Below, in pieces: positions 56,483 through 64,000 of a DNA stretch of 64,000 nucleotides; position 1 is the stretch's first letter; every line of letters begins with the position of its first letter. This DNA comes from CAVSQX01 sp963730225. GTDB taxonomy: Bacteria > Planctomycetota > Phycisphaerae > Tepidisphaerales > Tepidisphaeraceae. The notes beneath the pieces were generated by a model that saw only the letters and a list, made by a program, of their open reading frames with translations, had not been told where the DNA came from and did not search any database. The position numbers were made by a program, and so were the translations under genes. The stretch is from NCBI GenBank assembly GCA_963730225.1, contig CAVSQX010000002.1:620001-684000 (forward strand), read 5' to 3'.

Positions 56483-56577
56483 ATTGCCTATTGCCTATTT
56501 CCCATTGCCTATTGAAATGCGGAAGACGGCGATGTTCGATTCTTTCGATAGGAAATAGGCAATAGGAAATAGGCAAT
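56483..56577. repeat. Facing heptamer arrays (ATTGCCT / AGGCAAT) between convergent genes
   Basis: Left arm from 56483: ATTGCCT, ATTGCCT, ATTTCCC, ATTGCCT, ATT. Right arm, read from 56577 on the minus strand: ATTGCCT, ATTTCCT, ATTGCCT, ATTTCCT, AT. About 34 unique bases separate them. The element exactly fills the gap between two convergent stop codons and could fold into a long hairpin on either transcript. Confidence 0.92.
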
Positions 56578-58286
56578 CACTTCGCCGGCCCGTGCGTTTG
56601 CGACGGATCGGCCATCGACTGAGCGTAAACGGGCAGCCGGATGGTGAACACGGTTCCCTCGCCGGGCTTGCTGCGCACGCCGATCGATCCATCATGCTCT
56701 TCGACAATTTTTCTCGCTACCGCCAGCCCGATTCCGGTACCGCGGTTGCCCTTGGTGGAGTGAAATAATTCGAACATGTGCTGCATCATGCTGGGGGGAA
56801 TTCCCGGGCCGTTATCGATGACCTCGATCACCAGTTCATTGCTGGGCTGCTCGTACCGGCAGACGACGCGCACCAGCCCCTTGTGCGGCTCGGCGGCGTC
56901 CAGCGCGTTGCTGAGCAGATTGATCAGCACCTGATGAATTCCATCGGGGTCCAGCGGCACCGGCGGCACGTCCGCTTCGCAATCGGCGACGGCCATGACG
57001 CCTTTCTCGTTGGCGGCGGCGGCAACCAGCTCCAGGCAATCGTCGATGATCGCTTTGGGGTTCACGTTCTCCAGCCGCGGCTCGCGCGGCTTGCTGTAGG
57101 CGAGAAGATTCGACGTCAGGTTGAATATTTTTTCCAGGTTGCGATCGACGATGCGCCAACCCTTGGTGGCTTGAACCAGGTTGTTGGATCGCAGCCCCAA
57201 CTCGACGACGTCGCCTCCGCCGCGCAGGGCCTGGAGAATGTTTTTGATGCTGTGCGACAGGGCGGCGGTCGTTTCGCCGATCGCGGCCAAGCGCTCGGCC
57301 TGCAATCCCTGCCGATACAGCTTGGCGTTTTGAATCGCCATCCCGGCCTGAAGCCCGATCGCCGTCAGCAGACGCAACTGATCGGGTGAATAGGTGTAAT
57401 TCTTCACCGAGCTGTCGATGTAGATCACGCCGATGATTTCGTCGCCGGATTTTTCGGTGTGTTTGCGCGCCTTAATCGGCACGGCCAGCGCCGAGCGGAT
57501 GCCCATGTTGTGCACGCTTTTGCCCTTGCTGAAGCGTTTGTCGGCCATGGCGTTGCTGGACAGAACGCCCTGCCCGTGGCTGATCACGTAATTGATGATG
57601 GTGCGGGAGGCATGGATTTTCGGCGCTGCCCCGCCGTTGGATTTGACGTTGGCCGGTTTTTTTTTCAGCCCCGCGTCTTCGTCGCGCATCCGCACGACTT
57701 TGGGAATCAGATCGTTGGTGACTTGATCGATCAAAAGAATCATGCCGCGGTCGGCCTGCACGCTTTCGAAGACCAGGTCCATCACCAGTTCCAGAACCTG
57801 ATTGGCGTCGAAGCTGCTGCCCAGGGCGGCGCCGAGCTGATAGAGAATCTTCAGATTCGCCATGGCGGCGGCGGCGGGCTCGGGTGCGGCCAGCACCATG
57901 GAATCCTCGTTGGACGCCACCGTGTGCATGATCGAGGAATCCATACCGGCTTCCTCGCCGGCGAGGTTGACGGCCCCACCGCTGGCCCGGGTGACGCCGG
58001 GCTGAGCGCCGAAAACCATCAGCGTTCGTCCGATGCGAATCTGATCGCCGAGCTTGAGCGACCGGCGATGATCCACGCGCACGCCGTTGATGTACGAGCC
58101 GTTGACGCTGCCCAGATCCTTGAGAACCCAATCGCCTTCGTTGGGCAGCAGCTCGGCGTGGCGGCGGCTGACCGTCAGGTCCGATAGCGGAATCTGGCGG
58201 CTCTCGCGCCCGAGCAGCGCAGGCGAATCCGGCAACTCAAATCGCCGGCCCTTGTCGGGACCTTGCAAAACCAAAAGGGTTAACAC
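56577..58286 (-). CDS. FHA-GAF histidine kinase (cytoplasmic)
   Basis: 569 aa from GTG 58286. FHA domain at 1-95 (LLGRESRQIPLSDLTVSRRHAEL, LGSVNGSYING), which binds phospho-threonine. GAF domain at about 145-320 (LVFESVQADRGMILLIDQ, SALAVPIKARK, IIGVIYIDSS). HisKA-type helix with H345 (ALSHSIKNILQAL) and ATPase domain (NLLSNALDAAEPHKG, NRGTGIGLAVARKIVEEH). No membrane segment. The FHA domain makes it a natural receiver for the Ser/Thr kinases encoded nearby; that link is inference. Divergent from hpnC. Confidence 0.92.
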   Translation of the reverse strand: MLTLLVLQGPDKGRRFELPDSPALLGRESRQIPLSDLTVSRRHAELLPNEGDWVLKDLGSVNGSYINGVRVDHRRSLKLGDQIRIGRTLMVFGAQPGVTRASGGAVNLAGEEAGMDSSIMHTVASNEDSMVLAAPEPAAAAMANLKILYQLGAALGSSFDANQVLELVMDLVFESVQADRGMILLIDQVTNDLIPKVVRMRDEDAGLKKKPANVKSNGGAAPKIHASRTIINYVISHGQGVLSSNAMADKRFSKGKSVHNMGIRSALAVPIKARKHTEKSGDEIIGVIYIDSSVKNYTYSPDQLRLLTAIGLQAGMAIQNAKLYRQGLQAERLAAIGETTAALSHSIKNILQALRGGGDVVELGLRSNNLVQATKGWRIVDRNLEKIFNLTSNLLAYSKPREPRLENVNPKAIIDDCLELVAAAANEKGVMAVADCEADVPPVPLDPDGIHQVLINLLSNALDAAEPHKGLVRVVCRYEQPSNELVIEVIDNGPGIPPSMMQHMFELFHSTKGNRGTGIGLAVARKIVEEHDGSIGVRSKPGEGTVFTIRLPVYAQSMADPSQTHGPAK

Positions 58287-58475
58287 ACCGTTAGTTTAGC
58301 TCGCCGCGGAGGCGGAAAAAAGCTCTCATCGGGCCGCGTCGATTCGTCGCGTTGCCAAGGTTGGCTGACACTTGTACCATCAGAACGCTGGCAAGCTCGC
58401 AAGCGGCGGGATTTCAGGTGGAGTCTCGCCCGAGCGAGCGCAGCGCCGATTCGCCTGTTCTCCTTGCATCCGCTG

Positions 58476-59441
58476 ATGGACCAACTTCTCACCAGCAGCC
58501 AAACCCGCGTCGACCGGCCGAGCGAGGAATTGCCCGGCGCGATCGCCGCGGCGCTGGCCCCCTGCGACCAAGCGGCGGCGGCACAGGCGTTTACCTGGAG
58601 GCTGGCGCACACGCATTACGAGAATTTTCCCGTCGTCTCGATTCTGCTTCCGGCATCGCTGCGGCAGGATTTCTGCAACATCTACGCCTTCTGCCGCATC
58701 GCCGACGATCTGGGCGATGAATTGGCCGACCGCGAAATGTCGCTGCGCCTGCTGGATGATTTTCGCCGTCGAACCGAAGCCATGTACAACGGCCGAACCG
58801 ATTCGGTCCTCTTTGCGGCGCTGCATGTAACCGTGGCCCGGCATGATATTCCCGTTGAGCCCTTTTTGAATCTGATCGACGCCTTCGAGCAGGATCAGCG
58901 CGTCAGCCGATACGACACGTTCGAGCAGCTGCGCGAATACTGCCGGCGAAGCGCCGATCCGGTCGGACGGCTGGTGTTGTATGTCGGCGGCTATCGCGAT
59001 CCGCAGCGGCAGGAGTTTTCGGATTTTACCTGCACGGCGCTTCAGCTGACCAACTTCTGGCAGGACGTGCGGCGCGACGTCGAGGAGCGCGACCGCATTT
59101 ATCTGCCGCGCGAAACGATGGAGCAATTCAACGTCACCGAGTCGCAGATCGTCGAAGGACACTGCACGGACGACTTTCGGCGGGCGATTGAGTTTGAGGT
59201 GGATCGCGCCGCGGCCCGGTTCGATCGCGGCGATGCGTTGTTGCCGCTCCTGAGCGAAACGCTGCGGCCGCAGGTTGCACTGTTCGGCCGGGGCGGCCGG
59301 GCGATTCTCAAGGCGATTCGCCGGCAAAACTACGACACGCTGACGACTCGGCCGACGCTCTCGCGCTGGCAACTGGGGCAGTTGATTCTGCGGGCGATGG
59401 CCGCCCGGTTGACGCAGGTTAGCCAGGAGAAATGGGAATGA
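58476..59441 (+). CDS. hpnC: Squalene synthesis enzyme HpnC
   Basis: 321 aa from ATG 58476 (a TTG at 58464 is also in frame). Squalene/phytoene-synthase fold with the first aspartate-rich motif in CRIADDLGDELAD and a second in LTNFWQDVRRDVEERDRIYLP. In the HpnCDE route, HpnC turns hydroxysqualene-type precursor chemistry forward: presqualene diphosphate (from HpnD) to hydroxysqualene. It overlaps hpnD by 4 bases (ATGA), so the two are coupled. First gene of the hpnCDE operon, divergent from the FHA-GAF kinase. Confidence 0.93.
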   Translation: MDQLLTSSQTRVDRPSEELPGAIAAALAPCDQAAAAQAFTWRLAHTHYENFPVVSILLPASLRQDFCNIYAFCRIADDLGDELADREMSLRLLDDFRRRTEAMYNGRTDSVLFAALHVTVARHDIPVEPFLNLIDAFEQDQRVSRYDTFEQLREYCRRSADPVGRLVLYVGGYRDPQRQEFSDFTCTALQLTNFWQDVRRDVEERDRIYLPRETMEQFNVTESQIVEGHCTDDFRRAIEFEVDRAAARFDRGDALLPLLSETLRPQVALFGRGGRAILKAIRRQNYDTLTTRPTLSRWQLGQLILRAMAARLTQVSQEKWE

Positions 59442-60331
59442 GTCTGCTGGCCGCCGAATCCGTCGATTCCGCCGATCAGGCCGGATCGCGCGCCTACTGC
59501 GAGCAACTCACCCGCTCCGAAGCGCGGAATTTTTACTATGGGCTCAAGCTCCTTCCGCGCGGCAAGCGAGCGGCGATGTTCGCGCTCTACTCGTACATGC
59601 GGCTGATCGATGACATCGCCGACCGCGACGACGGGCGCGATGTCCACCAGCGCATCGAGCAACTCGAATCGTGGCGCGAGCAAACCCATCGGGTTTTTGA
59701 CGGGCAACCTCCGGCATCGGGGCATCCGCTGTGGCCGGCATTTGCCCAGATGATCGGCCAACATCGGATGCCGCGGCAGATTTTCGACGACGCCATCACC
59801 GGCCAGCGACAGGATCTGGAGCCGGAGGTTTTTGAAACGTTCAATCAGCTTCGGGACTACTGCTACCGCGTCGCCGGCACGGTGGGGTTGGCCAGCATTT
59901 ACGTCTGGGGATTCGCCGGCGGGGCCCAGACCGAAGCGATGGCCATCGATCGGGGAATCGCCTTCCAGTTGACCAACGTGCTGCGCGACCTGCGCGAGGA
60001 CGCCCGCCGCGGACGAATCTACATTCCGCGCGAAGATCTGACGGCGATGAATCTGAGCGAAGACGATCTGCGCTTGTCGCGCGGCACCGATGCCTTCCGC
60101 GATCTGATGGTTTTCGAAATCGAACGGGCGGAAAGTTTCTATGAAAAATCTGCCGCGCTGGAAGAGCGCATCGACAACGACAGCCGGCCCACGTTGCGGG
60201 CCATGACGCGGATTTATCACGGGCTGCTGCGCAAGGTGGCCAATCGCCCCCAGCGCGTGCTCAGCGAGCGCGTGTCGCTGTCACCGCTGAGCAAGCTGAT
60301 CATCGGCTGGCGGGCGGCGAGGGAGAAGTAG
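59438..60331 (+). CDS. hpnD: Presqualene diphosphate synthase HpnD
   Basis: 297 aa. Condenses two farnesyl diphosphates to presqualene diphosphate. It has YSYMRLIDDIADRDD (first Asp motif) and FQLTNVLRDLREDARRGRIYIP (second Asp motif). I choose ATG 59438, 8 bases after AGGAG; ATG 59432 is only two bases from that site. The paralogous fold of hpnC and hpnD side by side is the usual arrangement. It is followed by hpnE within 25 bases. Confidence 0.94.
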   Translation: MSLLAAESVDSADQAGSRAYCEQLTRSEARNFYYGLKLLPRGKRAAMFALYSYMRLIDDIADRDDGRDVHQRIEQLESWREQTHRVFDGQPPASGHPLWPAFAQMIGQHRMPRQIFDDAITGQRQDLEPEVFETFNQLRDYCYRVAGTVGLASIYVWGFAGGAQTEAMAIDRGIAFQLTNVLRDLREDARRGRIYIPREDLTAMNLSEDDLRLSRGTDAFRDLMVFEIERAESFYEKSAALEERIDNDSRPTLRAMTRIYHGLLRKVANRPQRVLSERVSLSPLSKLIIGWRAAREK

Positions 60332-60354
60332 ATGCTGGGCGGCCGGTGCTGACG

Positions 60355-61746
60355 ATGTCGGCAAAGCGCGTGATCGTCGTCGGCGGGGGATTGGCCGCAA
60401 TGGCGGCGGCGGTGGCGCTGGAATCGGCGGGGATTTCCGTCACCTTGCTGGAATCGCGCCGCTCGCTGGGCGGGAGAGCCGGATCGTTCGAGGATCCGCA
60501 AACCGGCGAAATTCTGGATAACTGCCAACACGTCCTGCTGGGATGCTGCACGAATCTGCTCGATTTTTACGGGAGGATTGGCGCAACGGATCTCATCCGC
60601 TTCGAGCGGACGATTCATTTCCGCACGGCCGGCGGCCGGCGGTACGATCTGGGCGGGATGCGTCTGCCGGCGCCGTTGCACCTGGCCGCATCGTTTGCGA
60701 CATTCGCCGCGCTGAAATTCAGGGAGCGCATCGAGTTTGCCCGGGCGATGCGCGCGATGCTGCGCCTGGGCCGCGGCGGAAGACGCGAACTGGCCGAGAT
60801 TTCCTTCGGCCAATGGCTCGATCAGCACGGCATCTCCGCGTCGCTGATCGAGAAAATGTTCGATCCGATTCTCGTCGGGGCGCTGAACGAGAAAACCCGC
60901 GACGCCAGCGCCATGTACGCCATCGAGGTGTTTCAGGACGCGATGTTGGCAAACTGTGCCGGATATCAGCTCGGCTTGCCGAATTGTCCGCTCAGCAGGT
61001 TGTACGAAAAAATCCCCTGTAAAGATGTGCGATTGGGCGTGCGCGTGGCGGATGTGCGATTTGATGGCGCGCGAGCGGTCGGCGTCAGGCTTTCCAGCAA
61101 CGAAAACATCGACGGAGACGCGGTCGTGCTGGCGACGAATTATCAAACGGTGGAGCGTTGGATTCCTCCGGAATTGGCCGGCCGCGACGGGCGGTTTGCA
61201 CGGCTCAGTGAGCTGGAAAGCGTGCCGATTCTGGGGGCGCATTTGTGGTTCGATCGGCCGATGATGCGCGAATCGCATGCGGCGCTGATCGGCGGGCCGT
61301 TGCAGTGGCTGTTTCGCAAGGATCAGGCGGGGCATGTGCTGCACGGCGTCATCAGCGCGGCGCGGGATTGGGTCGGACGGCCGAAAGAGGAATGCCTGGA
61401 GATTTTCCAGCGGCAGATTGGCGGCGTATTGCCCGAGGCAGCCGGCGGCAAGCTGCTGCGCGGCGTGATTGTCGTGGAGAAGCGAGCGACTTATTCGCCC
61501 CGGCCCGGAGTGGACCGCCTGCGTCCCGCGCAGGGACCGCCCGACGGCGGAATTGAGAATCTGTTTTTAGCCGGTGATTACACGCAAACCGGCTGGCCCG
61601 CAACGATGGAGGGAGCCGTTCGCAGCGGATATCTCACGGCCGAGGCGCTGCTGCGGAGATTCGATATCGACGAAAAATTCGTGCGGCCCGATCTACCCGT
61701 GCAATGGCCCGCGGCGATGATGGGATTGAACGGGCGCGGAAATTAG
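60355..61746 (+). CDS. hpnE: Hydroxysqualene dehydroxylase HpnE
   Basis: 463-aa FAD-dependent oxidoreductase that reduces hydroxysqualene to squalene. FAD-binding VIVVGGGLAAMAAAVALE at the N-terminus, GGRAGSFEDPQTGEILDNCQHVLLGCC next (diagnostic for HpnE), and a C-terminal FAD motif NLFLAGDYTQTGWPATMEGAVRSG. ATG 60355 is used; a GTG 9 bases upstream is possible. Last gene of hpnCDE. Its stop overlaps the convergent rhomboid stop by 4 bases. Confidence 0.94.
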   Translation: MSAKRVIVVGGGLAAMAAAVALESAGISVTLLESRRSLGGRAGSFEDPQTGEILDNCQHVLLGCCTNLLDFYGRIGATDLIRFERTIHFRTAGGRRYDLGGMRLPAPLHLAASFATFAALKFRERIEFARAMRAMLRLGRGGRRELAEISFGQWLDQHGISASLIEKMFDPILVGALNEKTRDASAMYAIEVFQDAMLANCAGYQLGLPNCPLSRLYEKIPCKDVRLGVRVADVRFDGARAVGVRLSSNENIDGDAVVLATNYQTVERWIPPELAGRDGRFARLSELESVPILGAHLWFDRPMMRESHAALIGGPLQWLFRKDQAGHVLHGVISAARDWVGRPKEECLEIFQRQIGGVLPEAAGGKLLRGVIVVEKRATYSPRPGVDRLRPAQGPPDGGIENLFLAGDYTQTGWPATMEGAVRSGYLTAEALLRRFDIDEKFVRPDLPVQWPAAMMGLNGRGN

Positions 61747-62480
61747 CGTTGGCGAATTCGCATCGAGGCACGTCGGCTGCCCAGCGATGCCCAATTCAGC
61801 AGATAGGGATATCGCATGAGGACGAATCCGGCGGCGGCTCCGCCGAGATGGGCGGCGTCGCCGCCGGCGTTGGCGCCCTGGAAGAGAGCCGAATACGCCG
61901 CAAAGGCCAGCGCCAGCCAGGCAACGACGCGCAGCCGCGCTGGAATGATTCCGTAGATAAGCACCGTCGCATTGGGGGCGATCATGGCCCCCGCGATCAA
62001 CACGCCGAAGATTCCCGCCGAGGCGCCGATCAGAGGCACGTATGGATAAGCAATCAAAACTCCCAGGCGCCATAGGATGATGTACATCACCGGTCCGGCC
62101 ATGCCGCAGAGCAGATAGAAAGCCAGATAGCGGCGCGATCCCCAGAACGATTCGACCAGCGGGCCGAAAAAATACAGGGCGATCATGTTGAAGAGAATGT
62201 GTTCGAGGTTCGCGTGGAGAAACTGGAAGGTGATGAAGCGCCAGATTTGCAGGTGATAAATCGCCGCGGTGACGGAGAAATAGCCCAGGTCTTCGATGGG
62301 GCGAAACTCGACGGGATATCCCTGCGGGGCCAGCACAACCTGATGGAACATGCCGTTGAGAACGAACACGGCGATGTTGATGGCGATCAACCAGGTGTTG
62401 ACCGACCACATGCGAATGCCGCCGATCGCGCCGCCGGGCGCGGACGATTGCCGCCAGTAATCGCGATCGTACATGCCCAT
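61743..62480 (-). CDS. Rhomboid-family intramembrane serine protease
   Basis: 245 aa from ATG 62480 (MGMYDRDYWRQ, the start seen in many planctomycete rhomboids); the frame continues 43 codons upstream but would cross the rpsI terminator. Six or more membrane helices. The catalytic dyad is S154 in LIGASAGIFG and H211 in GGDAAHLGG, with the HxxxN-type HILFNMIALYFFG on helix 2. It cleaves membrane-protein helices; substrates are unknown. Convergent with hpnE. Confidence 0.9.
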   Translation of the reverse strand: MGMYDRDYWRQSSAPGGAIGGIRMWSVNTWLIAINIAVFVLNGMFHQVVLAPQGYPVEFRPIEDLGYFSVTAAIYHLQIWRFITFQFLHANLEHILFNMIALYFFGPLVESFWGSRRYLAFYLLCGMAGPVMYIILWRLGVLIAYPYVPLIGASAGIFGVLIAGAMIAPNATVLIYGIIPARLRVVAWLALAFAAYSALFQGANAGGDAAHLGGAAAGFVLMRYPYLLNWASLGSRRASMRIRQR

Positions 62481-62556
62481 GAGAAAAGTGTATGCGGACC
62501 AGGCGATCAGGGGAACCCAAACGACGAATTTCCGCGTGGATAAGCGACGTGCGACC

Positions 62557-62588
62557 AAAAAAAAGCCCGGAACGGCAAGTCCCGGGCT
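62557..62588 (-). terminator. Rho-independent terminator of rplM-rpsI
   Basis: Read on the minus strand, a GCCCGGG stem, a GAC-containing loop and CCGGGC are followed by eight T (plus-strand A-run 62557-62564). It lies 26 bases beyond the rpsI stop, the expected place for the end of the ribosomal protein operon. Confidence 0.9.
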
Positions 62589-62613
62589 TCGTGCCTCGTC
62601 CGCGGACAATAGG

Positions 62614-63060
62614 TTATCGCTTGGAGAACTGGAACCGCCGGCGGGCGCCGCGCTGGCCGTACTTTTTGCGTTCCTTCATTCGGCTGTCGCGGGTCAGAAA
62701 CCCGCTGTGGCGAAGGGCGACTTCCAATGACTTGTCATATTTGGCCAAAGCTCGCCCCAATCCCATGACGATCGCGCCGGCCTGCCCGCTGGGCCCGCCG
62801 CCGTTGCAGCGGGCGAAGATGTCGAGCTTGCCGCCGGTGTTGGTCACTTCCAAGGGGCCGAAGATGCTCTTGCGATCGCGCTCGCTGGTGAGAAATTCGT
62901 TGAGGGTTCGGCCGTTCAATTCGATTTTGCCGGTGCCCGGCGCGATGCGAACCCGCGCCACCGCCGATTTGCGCCGGCCGACGCCCCAGGTGTAAACGCG
63001 CTTGGTGGGCGGAGCTTCGGTCGTGGTTGTGGTCGCGGTCGTGGAAGTCTGTTCGGCCAT
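62614..63060 (-). CDS. rpsI: 30S ribosomal protein S9
   Basis: 148 aa. A Thr-rich N-terminal extension (about 20 residues, EQTSTTATTTTTEAPP) precedes the conserved S9 fold: WGVGRRKSAVARVRIAPGTG, then NGGGPSGQAGAIVMGLGRAL, and a basic C-terminus RMKERKKYGQRGARRRFQFSKR that reaches the ribosomal P site. It lies 19 bases after rplM, the near-universal L13-S9 pair, and ends before a strong terminator. Confidence 0.97.
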   Translation of the reverse strand: MAEQTSTTATTTTTEAPPTKRVYTWGVGRRKSAVARVRIAPGTGKIELNGRTLNEFLTSERDRKSIFGPLEVTNTGGKLDIFARCNGGGPSGQAGAIVMGLGRALAKYDKSLEVALRHSGFLTRDSRMKERKKYGQRGARRRFQFSKR

Positions 63061-63079
63061 GGAGGTATTCGCTTTGTGA

Positions 63080-63514
63080 TTATCGGGAGAGCGTCAGCGG
63101 CTTGGGCTGCTGAGCGGAATGCGGATGTTCCGATTCACGGTAAATCTTCAGCTTCATCAGCATCCGCCGGCCCAGCGAGCTCTTGGGAAGCATTCGCTTG
63201 ACCGCCAATTGAATGATCCGCTCCGGATGCAGTTCCTTCATCGTCTTGTACGAATACACATGCCGGCCGCCGGGATAACGGGAGTACGTGTCGTATTCGA
63301 TCACGTCCGCTTTTTTGCCGGTGACTTTCACCTTCTGGGCGTTGGTGATGATGACAAAATCGCCGGTGTCGACGTTGCGGGAGTAGGTGGCCTTGTGCTT
63401 GCCCTGCAAAATCATCGCCACCCGCGCGGCCAATCGGCCCAGCACCAGATCGGTGGCGTCAACGACGTGCCACTGGGCGGCGATCTCTCCGGGCTTGGGC
63501 ATGTACGTGCTCAT
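63080..63514 (-). CDS. rplM: 50S ribosomal protein L13
   Basis: 144 aa from ATG 63514, with GAAGGA about 7 bases upstream. Conserved blocks: WHVVDATDLVLGRLAARVAMILQGKHKATY, GDFVIITNAQKVKVTGKKAD and AVKRMLPKSSLGRRMLMKLKIYRESEHPHSAQQP. Normal length. First gene of rplM-rpsI, with its own promoter and a leader hairpin upstream that may carry feedback control. Confidence 0.97.
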   Translation of the reverse strand: MSTYMPKPGEIAAQWHVVDATDLVLGRLAARVAMILQGKHKATYSRNVDTGDFVIITNAQKVKVTGKKADVIEYDTYSRYPGGRHVYSYKTMKELHPERIIQLAVKRMLPKSSLGRRMLMKLKIYRESEHPHSAQQPKPLTLSR

Positions 63515-63535
63515 AAGCAATCCTTCAGAGCAAAC

Positions 63536-63578
63536 AACGCCAGTCTAGCGGCCGACGGCGATCGGCCGCACTGGCGTT
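63536..63578 (-). promoter_or_regulatory. Leader hairpin upstream of rplM (candidate L13 regulatory RNA)
   Basis: AACGCCAGT at 63536-63544 pairs with ACTGGCGTT (63570-63578), and CGGCCG (63549-63554) with CGGCCG (63563-63568), giving a long two-part stem with an internal asymmetry. It lies between the predicted transcription start and the rplM ribosome-binding site, 21 bases before the start codon. No T-run follows. Feedback by L13 or a structural 5' end are both possible. Confidence 0.6.
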
Positions 63579-63592
63579 TTGCGAGGTGGAAA

Positions 63593-63620
63593 AGTCTAGC
63601 GAAGGGGGGAGGGGTGTCAA
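63593..63620 (-). promoter_or_regulatory. Sigma-70-like promoter of rplM-rpsI
   Basis: On the minus strand a perfect TTGACA (63615-63620) is 16 bases from TAGACT (63593-63598). The predicted start near 63585 places the hairpin at the very 5' end of the transcript, about 70 bases before rplM. Confidence 0.65.
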
Positions 63621-64000
63621 GTTGCCCGTTTTGTAATAGTGAGCCAGTTTGCGAATTTTTCCCAGAAGACCTAACATTCCACAGCTCTTTTTCAAATTGC
63701 ATTGGGTTTAAGGTTCGCGTGAAACTCTGTGTAGGCATTTCCGTTCAATGGAGCGCCTCCAAATGGCTTACGGTCTTCAAGCTGGCCGTCAAATTTTTGG
63801 AGAAACTCATGAATGAAATCGTGTTACATGGGCCTACTCTCCTGCCCGTACCTGGTGGTTGGGGCTCCATTGACTCAGGAATGAGACGCTTAGCATAGCT
63901 CGAACCGTCCAATCGAGGAGAGATGGCGGTTCGATTCCGCCGGCGGGCCCTCAGTGTAATAGCGAAACCGATTCCTCGATTTCCAAACTGTGATCGGCAA
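63621..64000. other. Low-GC right edge without a recognised gene
   Basis: This stretch is A/T-rich compared with the rest (26 G/C in the line from 63781). A 59-codon frame from GTG 63719 to 63898 (MKLCVGISVQWSASKWL...) matches nothing I recognise and lacks a clear ribosome-binding site. TGTAATAG occurs at about 63633 and 63953. Together with the tRNA-like fragment this may be the edge of a transferred segment. Confidence 0.4.
63925..63949 (+). other. tRNA 3'-end-like fragment (T arm plus acceptor strand)
   Basis: GGCGG-TTCGATT-CCGCC forms a perfect T arm with canonical TTCGATT loop, followed by a 7-base acceptor-like GGCGGGC and a C. The matching 5' acceptor (GCCCGCC), D arm and anticodon arm are not found upstream, and no CCA follows. 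It looks like the 3' part of a tRNA, as left by integrases that use tRNA 3' ends. Confidence 0.4.

Noticed and set aside
63600..63950. tmRNA (ssrA) or a complete tRNA at the right edge
   Set aside because: The T arm and 3' acceptor strand are present, but no matching 5' acceptor, D arm, anticodon arm or tag-peptide frame ending in Ala-Ala-stop is found.

Overview
This high-GC, gene-dense bacterial window most likely comes from a planctomycete, probably class Phycisphaerae. The evidence is a SecDF fusion, an N-terminal LEPR-XLL export motif, a PEP-CTERM protein, Ser/Thr kinases (one with WD40 repeats), an FHA-GAF histidine kinase, squalene/hopanoid genes, a rhomboid protease starting MGMYDRDY, and many heptameric or palindromic intergenic repeats. 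Lineage is inferred from gene content only. There are no rRNA genes, complete tRNAs or CRISPR arrays. Layout: 1-4.8 kb holds yajC (cut by the window edge), secDF and a LysM protein. 4.8-9.5 kb is a complete dTDP-L-rhamnose operon (rmlC, rmlA, rmlB, a GNAT gene, rmlD, a methyltransferase). 9.5-11.2 kb holds small minus-strand genes. 11.4-13.7 kb is an accessory patch: an EVE-like/nuclease protein flanked by two solitary antitoxin-like genes and an interrupted heptamer array. 13.7-19.8 kb holds bcp, yqeY, rho, a GT-C glycosyltransferase and a CARDB surface protein. 19.8-30.6 kb is one long minus-strand run: aminotransferase, hpnN-like RND exporter, AI-2E-type permease, two small genes, ppk1, clp-N, pyrF, murD. 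30.7-34.7 kb holds squalene-hopene cyclase and hpnH. 34.8-35.9 kb is a low-GC insert carrying a second EVE-like/nuclease protein. 36-45.5 kb holds a lipoprotein, a PEP-CTERM protein, a Ser/Thr kinase, a GH59 galactosidase, an HpnG-like phosphorylase, PhyH and PepF. 45.6-58.3 kb is a signalling block (three histidine kinases and a WD40 kinase) around an orphan DNA methyltransferase and a GH35 beta-galactosidase. 58.5-61.7 kb is hpnC-hpnD-hpnE, and 61.7-64 kb holds rhomboid, rpsI, rplM and a low-GC edge with a tRNA 3'-end-like fragment. Functionally, hpnC/D/E make squalene, Shc cyclises it, HpnH, the HpnG-like phosphorylase and the class III aminotransferase would build and finish the side chain, and HpnN would export hopanoids. 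Most of the pathway is therefore spread over about 35 kb in four pieces. The secreted GH59 and GH35 enzymes suggest use of galactose-containing glycans. Seven conserved genes (a GNAT gene, yqeY, rho, pyrF, hpnN, hpnH and the GH35 gene) are each broken by one single-base indel. Because rho and pyrF are core genes, base-calling or assembly error is the leading explanation, so I give whole-gene coordinates for these. The best candidates for new biology are the two unrelated-looking proteins that share an EVE-like N-terminus and a D-x12/13-E-x-E nuclease-like C-terminus, and the heptamer/palindrome repeats that sit at gene 3' ends.
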